Shown here piece by piece: positions 27,560-36,315 of a stretch of 64,000 nt of DNA (the stretch's first letter is position 1; the number at the start of each line of letters is the position of its first letter). A program made the translations under genes and the position numbers. Under the pieces are notes generated by a model, which was not told the origin of the DNA, ran no database searches, and worked only from the letters and a program-made list of their open reading frames with translations. This DNA comes from Roseivivax lentus (GTDB taxonomy: Bacteria > Pseudomonadota > Alphaproteobacteria > Rhodobacterales > Rhodobacteraceae). The stretch spans positions 372,001 through 436,000 of the forward strand of contig NZ_FTOQ01000002.1 in the NCBI RefSeq assembly GCF_900156805.1, in the 5' to 3' direction.

Positions 27560-27586
27560 CCACAAAATTCGTTAATTTTGTGGGGC
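27557..27586 (-). terminator. 13-bp hairpin just downstream of ileS
   Basis: Arms GCCCCACAAAATT (27557-27569) and AATTTTGTGGGGC (27574-27586) pair perfectly around CGTT. It begins 9 bases after the ileS stop in the direction of transcription and so is likely its terminator, though the tail is not a clean T run. It is directly followed by the palindrome 27528-27559. Confidence 0.6.
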
Positions 27587-27594
27587 GCTCTGTG

Positions 27595-30573
27595 TCAGCC
27601 GAGCGCGTCGTTGCACCGCGCGCAGGTGGCGGGGTGGGCATGGCGGCCCACATCCGGCAGGATCTTCCAGCAGCGCTGGCACTTCTCGCCCTCCGCCTTG
27701 GCGAAGGTCACCGCGACGCCCGGCACGTCCGGCAGGCGGTAGGCCGCTTCCGGGGCCGAATCGCCGGTGATGGTGATGTCCGAGGTGATGCAGAGATCCT
27801 CGAAATGCACCGATCCCAGCGCCGCGCGTGCCTCTGCGCTCTCCACGTGCACGATGGGCGCGGCCTCCAGCGAGGCGCCGATCACCTTGTCGGTGCGCTG
27901 CACTTCGAGCGCTGCGGTCACCACGCGCCGCACGCGCCGGATCTCGGCCCATTTCGCCGCCAGCGCGTCGTCGCGCCACGCTTCGGGCGTCTCGGGGATG
28001 TCCTGCAGATGCACGGAGCTGTCCGCGCCCGGGAAGCGCTCCAGCCAGACCTCCTCCATGGTGAAGACCAGAACCGGCGCGAGCCAGGTGGTCAGCCGGT
28101 GGAACAGGATGTCGAGCACCGTGCGGGCCGCCCGCCGCCGCGCCGTGTCGCCGTCGCAATAAAGCGCGTCCTTGCGCACGTCGAAGTAATAGGCCGAGAG
28201 ATCCACCGTGGCGAAGTTGAAGAGCGCCTGGAACACGCCCTGGAAGTCGAAGGCCGCGTAGCCCGTGCGCACCCGCTCATCGAGCTCGGCCAGCCGGTGC
28301 AGCACCCAGCGTTCGAGCTCGGGCATCTCCTCGGGCGCCACGCGATCCTCGGGCCTCACATGCGCCAGCGCGCCCAGCATGAAGCGCATCGTGTTGCGCA
28401 GCCGCCGGTAGCTGTCTGCCGTGCCCTTCAGGATCTCGGGGCCGATGCGCTGATCGGCGGTGTAGTCGGTCTGCGCCACCCAGAGCCGCAGGATATCCGC
28501 GCCATATTGCTGCACGATCTTCTCGGGGACGATCGTGTTGCCGAGCGACTTGGACATCTTGTTGCCCTTCTCGTCCAGCGTGAAGCCATGGGTGACCACG
28601 TTGCGATAGGGCGCGCGGCCCATCGTGCCGCAGGCCTGCAGGAGCGAGGAGTGGAACCAGCCGCGATGCTGGTCGGTGCCTTCCATGTAGACATCCGCGA
28701 TCCCGTCTTCGGAGCCGTCGGGCCGGTCCCGCAGCACGAAGGCATGGGTGGAGCCCGAATCGAACCACACGTCGAGGATGTCGAAGACCTGCTCCCATTC
28801 GGACGGGTCGTAATCGTTGCCGAGGAAGCGTTCCTTGGCGCGGTCGGCGTACCACGCATCCGCGCCCTCTGCCTCGAAGGCCTCAAGGATGCGGGCATTG
28901 ACGGCCGGGTCCTTCAGCAGGAAGTCCGGATCGGTCGGCAGCGCGCCCTTCTTGGTGAAACAGGTCAGCGGCACCCCCCAGGCGCGCTGGCGCGAGAGCA
29001 CCCAGTCGGGCCGCGCCTCCATCATCGAATAGAGCCGGTTGCGCCCGGATTTCGGCGTCCACTTGACCTTGTCGATGGCCGTCAGCGCGCGCTCGCGGAT
29101 GGTCTTGCCGAGTTCGTCCTGCCCGTCGCCCACGGGCCGGTCGATGGCGGCGAACCATTGCGGCGTGTTGCGGAAGATGATCGGCGCCTTGGAGCGCCAG
29201 GAATGCGGATAGGAATGCTTCTGGCGTCCGCGCGCCAGAAGCCCGCCCACCGCGACGAGCTTGTCGATCACCGCCGCGTTCGCCTTGTCTTCCTTGCCCT
29301 TTTGATTGAACACGCGCAGGCCCGCGAAGAACGGCACATGCGGCAGGAATTCGGAATCCTCGCCCACGTTATGGGTCATCCGGTCGAGCCAGTTGCGCTT
29401 GAGGAAGCACTCGTAATCCTCCGCGCCGTGGCTGGGCGCGGTATGCACGAAGCCCGTGCCCGCATCGTCGGTGACGTGATCGCCGTCGATCATCGGCACG
29501 TCGTAATCCCAAAAGCCCTCGGCCCCGTCCGCCCCGCGGAAGGGGTGCGCCAGGTGCAGCGTCGAGAGCTCGTCACCCGAGACCTCGCGGATGCGCTCCC
29601 AGCCGCCCTCTTCGAGCCGCGCCTTGGTGAAGACGTCCGCCGCAAGGTTGTCGGCGACGATGTACCGCTCACCCACCGACGCCCAGCATTCCTCGGGCGT
29701 GCGGGTCACCTCGTAGAGCCCGTAGGAGATCGCGGGGTTGTAGGCCACGGCCTTGTTCGACGGGATGGTCCAGGGCGTGGTGGTCCAGATCACCACCTTC
29801 ACGCCGCGCATGCGCTCGGCGATCAGGTCCGAATCCGCGCCGGCGTAATCGTCGTCCTCGCCCGGGGCCATGGTCACATGACCGCCGCGCACGATCTCGA
29901 AGGGCACCCAGATCGTGTGGCTCTGGTGCTCGTGATACTCGATCTCGGCCTCGGCCAGCGCGGTCTTTTCCACCGGCGACCACATGACGGGCTTGGAGCC
30001 CTGGTAGAGCGTGCCGGTCATCAGGAATTTCTGGAATTCCTCGGCGATCACGCGCTCGGCGTGGAAATCCATCGTCAGGTAGGGCTCGGCCCAGTTGCCG
30101 GTGATGCCGAGGCGCTGGAACTCCTCGCGCTGGATGTCGATCCAGCCCTCGGCGAAGCGGCGGCATTCCTGGCGGAAATCGACGATGTCGACCTCGTCCT
30201 TGTTCTGGCCCTTGGCGCGATACTGTTCCTCGATCTTCCATTCGATGGGCAGGCCGTGGCAATCCCAGCCGGGGATGTAGCGGGCGTCGCGCCCCATCAT
30301 CTGATGGCTGCGCACGATCATGTCCTTGATCGTCTTGTTCAGCGCGTGACCGATATGCAGGTGCCCGTTGGCATAGGGCGGGCCGTCATGCAGGGTGAAG
30401 GGCTGCCGCCCCTCGGCGCGCTCGCGCAGCCGGTCGTAGATGCCGATCTCGTCCCAGCGGGCCAGCCATTCGGGTTCGCGCTTGGGCAGGCCCGCGCGCA
30501 TCGGGAAATCGGTCTTCGGAAGGTTCAGCGTGTCTTTGTAGTCAGGCTGCTCGGTCACGGTGTCGGCGCACAT
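27595..30573 (-). CDS. ileS: Isoleucyl-tRNA synthetase
   Basis: A 992-residue class I synthetase charging tRNA-Ile. The HIGH motif is in P-Y-A-N-G-H-L-H-I-G-H-A-L-N-K (about residue 68), the KMSKS motif in G-N-K-M-S-K-S-L-G-N, and a C-terminal zinc ribbon is present (E-K-C-Q-R-C-W-K-I then C-A-R-C-N). The editing (CP1) domain is intact in length, with G-T-G-F-V-H-T-A-P-S-H-G at its end. The very long open frame on the opposite strand is a coding-strand shadow. Confidence 0.97.
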   Translation of the reverse strand: MCADTVTEQPDYKDTLNLPKTDFPMRAGLPKREPEWLARWDEIGIYDRLRERAEGRQPFTLHDGPPYANGHLHIGHALNKTIKDMIVRSHQMMGRDARYIPGWDCHGLPIEWKIEEQYRAKGQNKDEVDIVDFRQECRRFAEGWIDIQREEFQRLGITGNWAEPYLTMDFHAERVIAEEFQKFLMTGTLYQGSKPVMWSPVEKTALAEAEIEYHEHQSHTIWVPFEIVRGGHVTMAPGEDDDYAGADSDLIAERMRGVKVVIWTTTPWTIPSNKAVAYNPAISYGLYEVTRTPEECWASVGERYIVADNLAADVFTKARLEEGGWERIREVSGDELSTLHLAHPFRGADGAEGFWDYDVPMIDGDHVTDDAGTGFVHTAPSHGAEDYECFLKRNWLDRMTHNVGEDSEFLPHVPFFAGLRVFNQKGKEDKANAAVIDKLVAVGGLLARGRQKHSYPHSWRSKAPIIFRNTPQWFAAIDRPVGDGQDELGKTIRERALTAIDKVKWTPKSGRNRLYSMMEARPDWVLSRQRAWGVPLTCFTKKGALPTDPDFLLKDPAVNARILEAFEAEGADAWYADRAKERFLGNDYDPSEWEQVFDILDVWFDSGSTHAFVLRDRPDGSEDGIADVYMEGTDQHRGWFHSSLLQACGTMGRAPYRNVVTHGFTLDEKGNKMSKSLGNTIVPEKIVQQYGADILRLWVAQTDYTADQRIGPEILKGTADSYRRLRNTMRFMLGALAHVRPEDRVAPEEMPELERWVLHRLAELDERVRTGYAAFDFQGVFQALFNFATVDLSAYYFDVRKDALYCDGDTARRRAARTVLDILFHRLTTWLAPVLVFTMEEVWLERFPGADSSVHLQDIPETPEAWRDDALAAKWAEIRRVRRVVTAALEVQRTDKVIGASLEAAPIVHVESAEARAALGSVHFEDLCITSDITITGDSAPEAAYRLPDVPGVAVTFAKAEGEKCQRCWKILPDVGRHAHPATCARCNDALG

Positions 30574-30753
30574 CTGTGGCGTCCTCGGAATTCAGGTCTC
30601 GGATGGGGTGAGGGGCGGCGCGGCAGGGCAGACGCCTTTGTCCCGGCGAACCGTGTGTTACGGCGCCGGGCATGTAATTCGAATGACGATGGCGGCGTGC
30701 TTCATCATGCCCGCCTTATAGGCAGGCCCGCCGCGATGGTCCAGAGCGCGGCG

Positions 30754-31086
30754 TCACTCCGCGGGATGCACATGCACCCGGTGGACCTGGCCCAGCCGCG
30801 CATCCATCCGGCCCCGGACATGACGATGCAGCCGCAGCGAAATCGCGACGATCCCGAGCAGGATCCAGAAACCCTGGATCAGCGCGGCGGCCATGTTGAA
30901 ATCCTGCGTGAGGCTGAGCATCACCAGCGTCGCCGCAACCGTGTTGATGCAGAAATAAAGCGTGCTCTCGCTGCTCAGGAACCGCAGCGACAGGAGCGTG
31001 TAATTGCAGATATAGGTCGCCACCCCGAGGAAGCCTGCGGCGTTGCACGCATCGGCAACGGAATACCCTGTCAATTCGAAAAACAT
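30754..31086 (-). CDS. CBU_0592-family small membrane protein
   Basis: A 110-residue protein with three predicted membrane segments: G-F-L-G-V-A-T-Y-I-C-N-Y-T-L-L-S-L, Y-F-C-I-N-T-V-A-A-T-L-V-M-L-S-L and A-A-A-L-I-Q-G-F-W-I-L-L-G-I-V-A-I. The conserved spacing (Y at the end of helix 1, L-Y-x-x-x-N, D-F-N-x-A-x-x-I-Q-x-x-W) fits the CBU_0592 family. Function unknown. A basic, His-containing tail (R-L-H-R-H-V-R-G-R) follows the last helix. The start at 31086 avoids a non-coding upstream open frame. Confidence 0.72.
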   Translation of the reverse strand: MFFELTGYSVADACNAAGFLGVATYICNYTLLSLRFLSSESTLYFCINTVAATLVMLSLTQDFNMAAALIQGFWILLGIVAISLRLHRHVRGRMDARLGQVHRVHVHPAE

Positions 31087-31529
31087 GAAAACGGCCTTTG
31101 GTAAATGGCGCCTCGTCAAAGCGCGGGCGTGTCGAAAGCTGTCTTGAAACGTGTCTGGCGGCAAAAAAAATGTGCGCCGCCTGTGAACAGGGTGGCCTCG
31201 CGCGCGCCGTCTGTCGAGGCCGGTATTCCTGACCCCGGGTCCGGGAATCGGCCGACCGCCCGCAGGGCCCTGCGACATCCTGGCCTGTGCCCATCGGCAG
31301 AAGACGGCGCGGCGGCCCGGGACATCGGCCAGCCTCCGCCGAACGCCGCGGCACGCGATTTGGACCGGCGATTCCCGGCTTGGTCTCGGCGCCTGCACGG
31401 GCGGTCCGCGGCCCGTTTCGGGGCGCGCGCGACGCCGTGGATGACGGGGCCCGCGAGAGACGCATTCTGGGATCACTGGCCGGGGCGATCCGGCCTCCGA
31501 TCCCATCCCCCGACCCAGAGGACACCCAC
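31087..31529. other. Intergenic region, 443 bases, no feature recognised
   Basis: Lies between the divergent CBU_0592-like gene and the small membrane protein at 31530. Open frames here are shadows with no recognisable protein. No tRNA, clear promoter or terminator was identified; an A-run (AAAAAAAA) occurs near 31163. Confidence 0.5.
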
Positions 31530-31811
31530 ATGGCCTACAGAGACGAAATCGATCACAGCCGTAGCCCCACCCGATCCGGGTCCGCGGGCCGGTCCACGGA
31601 CACGCTGCATGCCGCCCCCGGGGGCATGCGCGGGATTTGGGGCGGGCTGGCCGCGGTGGTCGGCCTGCTCGTGCTTCTCTTCCTGGCGCTGAGCTTCGTG
31701 GGCGGCGGAGAGAGCGCGGGCACCTCCGCACCGGGCGACAGCATGATCGCCCCCGCCGAAGCGCCGCCCGCCGCTTCCGACAGCGCACCCGCCACCGTCC
31801 CCGCGGAATAG
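31530..31811 (+). CDS. Small single-pass membrane protein, unknown function
   Basis: A 93-residue protein: a polar N terminus (M-A-Y-R-D-E-I-D-H-S-R-S-P-T-R), one clear membrane helix at about residues 38-58 (G-L-A-A-V-V-G-L-L-V-L-L-F-L-A-L-S-F-V) and a low-complexity Ala/Pro/Ser tail. AGAGGACA lies before the ATG. The type is common in Rhodobacterales genomes, but I know no function. The helix with charged N terminus and Ala-rich tail suggests an inner-membrane protein with the tail outside. Confidence 0.65.
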   Translation: MAYRDEIDHSRSPTRSGSAGRSTDTLHAAPGGMRGIWGGLAAVVGLLVLLFLALSFVGGGESAGTSAPGDSMIAPAEAPPAASDSAPATVPAE

Positions 31812-32002
31812 GCGGTCGCCGGGCCGATCCGCAGCCCGTTCCGAATGGCGCAGCCCGGCCCGACCCGCGTATGAGCAGCGGCGCGGGGGGCATTCTTCCT
31901 CTCCGGCAGCGAGGAGGGGGCGGGCCGCCATGGACAATGCGGTATGGACGGTCCCGGGCCTTCCGCGTGGCTCGGGGCCGCTTCCGTCGGCCGGCAAGTC
32001 GG

Positions 32003-33076
32003 TCAGCTCTTGGTCTTGCCGTCGCCCTTGCCGAAGAGATCGGTCAGCGAGGTGGTCACGATCCGCCGCACCGAAGGCCGGCGCGCCGCCGAGAAGGGCA
32101 GCGGACGGCAGACCTCCATCGCCGCGACGCCGACCCGCGCGGTCAGCGCGCCGTTCACCAGCCCTTCGCCGAAGCGCCGCGAGAGGCGCGCCAGAAGCCC
32201 ACCGCCGAGGATCGGCTCCAGCATGTCGTCGCCCACCGCGACCGCGCCCGTGGCCACGAGATGCGAAAACACCGCCCGCGTCAGCCGCCACGAACCCAGC
32301 GTGCCGGAGCGGCCGCCATAGATCTCGGCGATGCGGCGGATCATGCGCAGGTTCGACGACAGCGCCGCGGCCACGTCCGCGAAGGCCAGCGGCACCAGCG
32401 CCGTGACCGCGGCGACCTGCCGGGCCGCGGCCTGCACCTCCGCCGTGGCGCGCTGATCGAGCGGGCCCAGCACCTCGCGTTCCGCGAGGTGCAGCAGCGC
32501 CTCGGCGTCGAAGACATCGCCCTGCCGCTCGGCGAAGCGCTCGCGCCCCCAGCGGGTGTCGTCGCGCCCCTGGTAGAGCGCCGTGAGCCGCGTCGTGACC
32601 GCGCGCGCGGCCTCGAGGCCGCCGTCGCTCAGGGCGGAATCCGCCGCGCGCTGCAGCTGGTCGAGGCGCTTCAGTCTTGAAAAGGCGGACAATTCCTTGA
32701 TGGCGATCAGCAGGGTGACCAGCAGGAACAGCGCGAAGAGGCCCGTGACCAGCCAGCCCAGGATCGGGTTCGCCGCCAGGAGGCCGGTGGCGAAATTCCA
32801 CGCCGCGATCGAGAGGACCGTGGTCAGGATCATCCCCGCCAGCGCCCAGAACCAGCGCGCGAGCCGCGAAGGCCGCCGCGAGGCCAGGGCCGCCGCATTG
32901 GCCATGGCCGCGCCTTGCGGCGGGCCGTCCGCGCCGGGGGCCTGGCCCAGCTCCGGCACCGGGGGGGCGTCCGCGGGACCGGGCGGGGCAACGCCGGTGC
33001 CGGTCGGGCTTTGGGCGTCGTCGATTTCGATCAGGACGGGGCGGCGACGGCCGCCCTTGCGGTCGGGATCGTTCAT
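32003..33076 (-). CDS. YcjF/TIGR01620 family membrane protein
   Basis: A 357-residue inner-membrane protein with a basic Pro-rich N terminus ([13 protein letters not shown]) and two adjacent membrane helices at about residues 78-125 (W-F-W-A-L-A-G-M-I-L-T-T-V-L-S and W-L-V-T-G-L-F-A-L-F-L-L-V-T-L-L-I). The C-terminal half is the DUF697-type domain (V-T-A-L-V-P-L-A-F-A-D then N-L-R-M-I-R-R-I-A-E-I-Y-G-G-R). It overlaps ycjX by 4 bases; the ycjX-ycjF pairing is conserved in proteobacteria, and the two products probably act together at the membrane. Confidence 0.85.
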   Translation of the reverse strand: MNDPDRKGGRRRPVLIEIDDAQSPTGTGVAPPGPADAPPVPELGQAPGADGPPQGAAMANAAALASRRPSRLARWFWALAGMILTTVLSIAAWNFATGLLAANPILGWLVTGLFALFLLVTLLIAIKELSAFSRLKRLDQLQRAADSALSDGGLEAARAVTTRLTALYQGRDDTRWGRERFAERQGDVFDAEALLHLAEREVLGPLDQRATAEVQAAARQVAAVTALVPLAFADVAAALSSNLRMIRRIAEIYGGRSGTLGSWRLTRAVFSHLVATGAVAVGDDMLEPILGGGLLARLSRRFGEGLVNGALTARVGVAAMEVCRPLPFSAARRPSVRRIVTTSLTDLFGKGDGKTKS

Positions 33077-34479
33077 AGCCGGTCTCCGAACAGGAATTCC
33101 GCGGCCCGGTCGAGCCGGATATGCGGCGGGCCGTGGCCCGGACGCAGCGAGAGGGGCGCGGGCGCGAAGGACATGATGCCGTAATCCCCGGCGAGCCAGT
33201 CGGTCTCCTCGCCCGAGAGCAGCAGGCGCGGATCGTCCGGCAGTTCGCCCGGCCAGAGCGCGGCCTCGCGGCCCGTCTCGAGAAGCCGCCCGCGCACGCA
33301 GTCGAGGCGCTGTCCCTTGACCTCGCGGGTCTCCTCGACCGTGGCGCGCAGGCTGGCGATGGCCATGGCGCGGGTCTTGGCGCCGGCGAATTCCGCGCGG
33401 TCCGAGGCCTCGCGCGTCATCGCCTGCATCAGCGCGGCGAGCCGGTCGTGCTGGGTGTGGTGCAGATGATCGGCCTTGGTGGCGGCAAAAAGAATGCGTT
33501 CGACCCGCTTGCCCATCAGAAGCTGGCTCAGAAAGGCGTTCCGGCCGGGGCGGAAGGCGCTCAGGATATCGGCCATGGTGCGGCGCAGATCGGCCAGCGC
33601 CTCGGGCCCGCGATGGATCGCGCCCAGCGCGTCGACCAGCACGACCTGCCGGTCGATCCGGGCGAAATGGTCGCGGAAGAAGGGTTTCACCACGCGGGCC
33701 TTGTAGGCCTCGTAGCGGCGCTCGAATTCGCGCCAGAGCGATTTGCGCGGCGCGCCGTCGCGCGGCGGCAGCGGCGCGAAGGTCAGCACCGGAGAGCCGG
33801 CGAGATCGCCCGGCAAGAGGAACCGGCCCGGCGTGAGGTCGGAATAACCGGTGTCGCGCGCGGCTTGCAGATAGGCGGTGAAGGACTCGGCCAGGGCGCG
33901 GGCGCGGGGCTCCTCCAGCGCTTGCGCACTGTCCTCGCCCGATATCGCCGCGCGGAACGCCGCCGCCTCGTCGCGCCGGTCGAGGCGCGCCAGCGTCTCG
34001 GCGGACCATTCGGCGTAGCTCTTGTCGAGAAGTGCGAGATCAAGCAGCCATTCGCCGGGATAATCGACGATGTCGAGATGCACGTTCCGCGGCCCCTGCA
34101 GCCCGGCCAGAAGCCCGGTCGGGCGCACCTTCAGCGACAGGCGCAACTCCGAGATCGCGCGGGTGCTTTCGGGCCAGCGCGGGGTCTTCGCGGTCAGCGC
34201 GGCGAGATGCGTCTCGTAATCGAAGCGCGGCAGCGTGTCGTCGGGCTGGGGCTGCAGATAGGCCGCGGCGATGCGGCCCTCGGCGGCGGCGCTGAGCTGG
34301 CCCATGCGCCCGCGTTCCATCATGTTGGCCACGAGCGAGGTGATGAACACCGTCTTGCCCGACCGCGCAAGGCCGGTGACGCCCAGCCGGATCACCGGCT
34401 CGAAGAAGGTCTCGGACAGGGTGTCGCCCACGCTTTCCACGCCGCGCGTGAGCCTGTCTGCAATCTCCGAGATGACCAA
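33073..34479 (-). CDS. YcjX-family P-loop GTPase-like protein
   Basis: A 468-residue protein of the YcjX (DUF463) family, stress-associated in E. coli. The P-loop is [15 protein letters not shown] near residue 40; a [10 protein letters not shown] motif (about residue 135) resembles a switch II D-x-x-G; further V-L-V-D-A-L-G and A-A-T-K-A-D-H fit G-domain strands. The biological role is poorly known; envelope stress is suggested by family context. Coupled to the downstream membrane partner by an ATGA overlap. Confidence 0.88.
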   Translation of the reverse strand: MVISEIADRLTRGVESVGDTLSETFFEPVIRLGVTGLARSGKTVFITSLVANMMERGRMGQLSAAAEGRIAAAYLQPQPDDTLPRFDYETHLAALTAKTPRWPESTRAISELRLSLKVRPTGLLAGLQGPRNVHLDIVDYPGEWLLDLALLDKSYAEWSAETLARLDRRDEAAAFRAAISGEDSAQALEEPRARALAESFTAYLQAARDTGYSDLTPGRFLLPGDLAGSPVLTFAPLPPRDGAPRKSLWREFERRYEAYKARVVKPFFRDHFARIDRQVVLVDALGAIHRGPEALADLRRTMADILSAFRPGRNAFLSQLLMGKRVERILFAATKADHLHHTQHDRLAALMQAMTREASDRAEFAGAKTRAMAIASLRATVEETREVKGQRLDCVRGRLLETGREAALWPGELPDDPRLLLSGEETDWLAGDYGIMSFAPAPLSLRPGHGPPHIRLDRAAEFLFGDRL

Positions 34480-34640
34480 TGCGCCGCGTCCCCGTGCCTG
34501 CCTGTGCCGGCCTGTGCCTGCCTTGCCCCCAAGATAGGCAGTCGTGGCGCGCTCCGCCAGTGGCCGGGCTGGGGGGAGGTGGCGGCCGGGCTGCGGGCGG
34601 GGCTTGCCGGGCGCGCGCGCTTTGTCTATCGCCCGGGGCC

Positions 34641-35408
34641 ATGCCGCGATTTGCGTTCAAGGTAGAATATGACGGCGCGCCGTTCTCGGGCTGGCAGCGC
34701 CAGAAGGATCAGCCCTCGGTGCAGGGCGCGATCGAGGCCGCGCTTGCGCGGCTCGAACCCGGCCCCCACAGCATCGCCGCGGCCGGGCGCACCGATGCGG
34801 GCGTGCATGCGCGCGGGCAGGTGGCGCATGCGGATCTTGCCAAGGATTGGGATCCGTTCCGTCTGCAGGAGGCCCTGAACCACCATCTGAAACCCGCCCC
34901 GGTCGCCATCGTCGACGCCGCGCGGGTGGCGGAGGATTGGCATGCGCGCTTCTCGGCGGGCGAGCGGCGCTATCTCTTTCGGGTCCTGAACCGCCGCGCG
35001 CGGGCGGTCTTGGAGGCGGGCCATGTCTGGCAGGTGCCCCGGCCACTCGATGTCGAGGCCATGCGCGCGGCGGCCGAGGCGCTGATCGGCAAGCACGATT
35101 TCACCACCTTCCGCTCCACCATGTGCCAGGCGCAAAGCCCGGTGAAGACGCTCGACGCGCTGGAGATCGAGGCGGCGGAGACCGAGGCGGGCCGCGAGAT
35201 CCGCTTCCGCCTGCGGGCGCGGTCCTTCCTGCACAACCAGGTGCGGTCCTTCGTGGGCACGCTTGAGCGGGTCGGCGCGGGCGCCTGGGCGCCCGAGGAT
35301 GTGGCCCGCGCGTTGGCAGCCCGGGACCGCGCCGCCTGCGGGCCGGTCGCGCCGCCGCAGGGGCTTTATCTGATGGGCGTGGGATACGAGGACGATCCGT
35401 TCGCGTGA
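34641..35408 (+). CDS. truA: tRNA pseudouridine(38-40) synthase
   Basis: A 255-residue TruA, which makes pseudouridine at positions 38-40 of tRNA anticodon arms. The start [18 protein letters not shown] and the catalytic aspartate in [14 protein letters not shown] (about residue 54) are diagnostic; [15 protein letters not shown] completes the active site. The ATG at 34641 fits the family start; the open frame to 34479 is unrelated. Divergent from ycjX. Confidence 0.95.
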   Translation: MPRFAFKVEYDGAPFSGWQRQKDQPSVQGAIEAALARLEPGPHSIAAAGRTDAGVHARGQVAHADLAKDWDPFRLQEALNHHLKPAPVAIVDAARVAEDWHARFSAGERRYLFRVLNRRARAVLEAGHVWQVPRPLDVEAMRAAAEALIGKHDFTTFRSTMCQAQSPVKTLDALEIEAAETEAGREIRFRLRARSFLHNQVRSFVGTLERVGAGAWAPEDVARALAARDRAACGPVAPPQGLYLMGVGYEDDPFA

Positions 35409-35649
35409 GGGCGGGCGTCGGGTCGCGTTTTTCCGGAAAGGTGAAGGGGCTTGCGGCAGCTTGCGCACCGGCCTGCGGCGCGGGGCGGCGGGGGCGGGAG
35501 CCGAGGGCGGCGAAACGGCGGCGCGCCGAGCGGGGGGCCGCGCCGCGTCGGGTGTGCGCGGCATGGTTGCGACCGCCCGGGCGCGGGTCCGGCAGGCCTG
35601 CGGCACCAGCGCGCTTGAAGCGGGGCGCGCGCTGTCTACCTCCATCGCC

Positions 35650-36315
35650 ATGACACATGCATTGATTATCGGCGCGTCGGGCGGCATCGGCTCCGCAGTG
35701 GCGCAGGAACTGGAACGGCGCGGCGTATCGGTCACGGGATTGTCGCGCTCCGGTAACGGGCTCGACGTCACCGACGAGGCCTCGGTCGAGGAGCATCTCG
35801 GCCGCCTCGAAGGGCCTTATGACCTGATCTTCTGCGCCACCGGCGCGCTCGAGATCGACGGCGCCAGCCCCGAGAAGACCATCCGCGACCTGACGCCCAA
35901 GGCCATCGCGGACCAGGTCGCGCTGAACGCCATCGGCCCCGCGATGGTGCTGAAACACGCCATCCGCCTCGTGCCCCGGCGCGAGGCCGCGGTGATGGCG
36001 GTGCTGTCGGCGCGGGTGGGCTCGATCGGCGACAATGGCCTTGGCGGGTGGTATTCCTACCGGACCGCCAAGGCGGCGGTGAACCAGCTTGTGCATTCGG
36101 CGGCCATCGAGTTCGGACGGACCCACAAGAAACTGTCCTGCGTGGCGCTGCATCCGGGCACGGTCGAGACCGCCTTCACCGCGAAATATGCCGACAACCA
36201 CCCCACCGTCAGCGCGGCCGAGGCTGCGGGGCGGCTCTGCGATGTCTTCGAGCAACTCACGCCCGCGCATTCGGGGCGGTTTTTCGACTACGCCATGAAG
36301 GAGATCCCCTGGTGA
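35650..36315 (+). CDS. Short-chain dehydrogenase/reductase (C-factor-like)
   Basis: A 221-residue SDR. The Rossmann glycine motif is I-I-G-A-S-G-G-I-G-S-A-V near residue 7, with C-A-T-G (in place of N-A-G), a serine in V-L-S-A-R-V-G-S and the catalytic Y-S-Y-R-T-A-K near residue 137. H-P-G-T-V-E-T is the usual post-catalytic motif. The stop overlaps the GTG of the photolyase gene by 4 bases (GTGA at 36312-36315), so the two are co-translated. The substrate is unknown; SDRs of this type are often seen beside photolyases, suggesting a light-stress role. Confidence 0.87.
   Translation: MTHALIIGASGGIGSAVAQELERRGVSVTGLSRSGNGLDVTDEASVEEHLGRLEGPYDLIFCATGALEIDGASPEKTIRDLTPKAIADQVALNAIGPAMVLKHAIRLVPRREAAVMAVLSARVGSIGDNGLGGWYSYRTAKAAVNQLVHSAAIEFGRTHKKLSCVALHPGTVETAFTAKYADNHPTVSAAEAAGRLCDVFEQLTPAHSGRFFDYAMKEIPW

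Noticed and set aside
27580-31104. 1174-residue plus-strand ORF
   Set aside because: Exact antisense of ileS with Arg/His/Val-rich composition and no recognisable domain.
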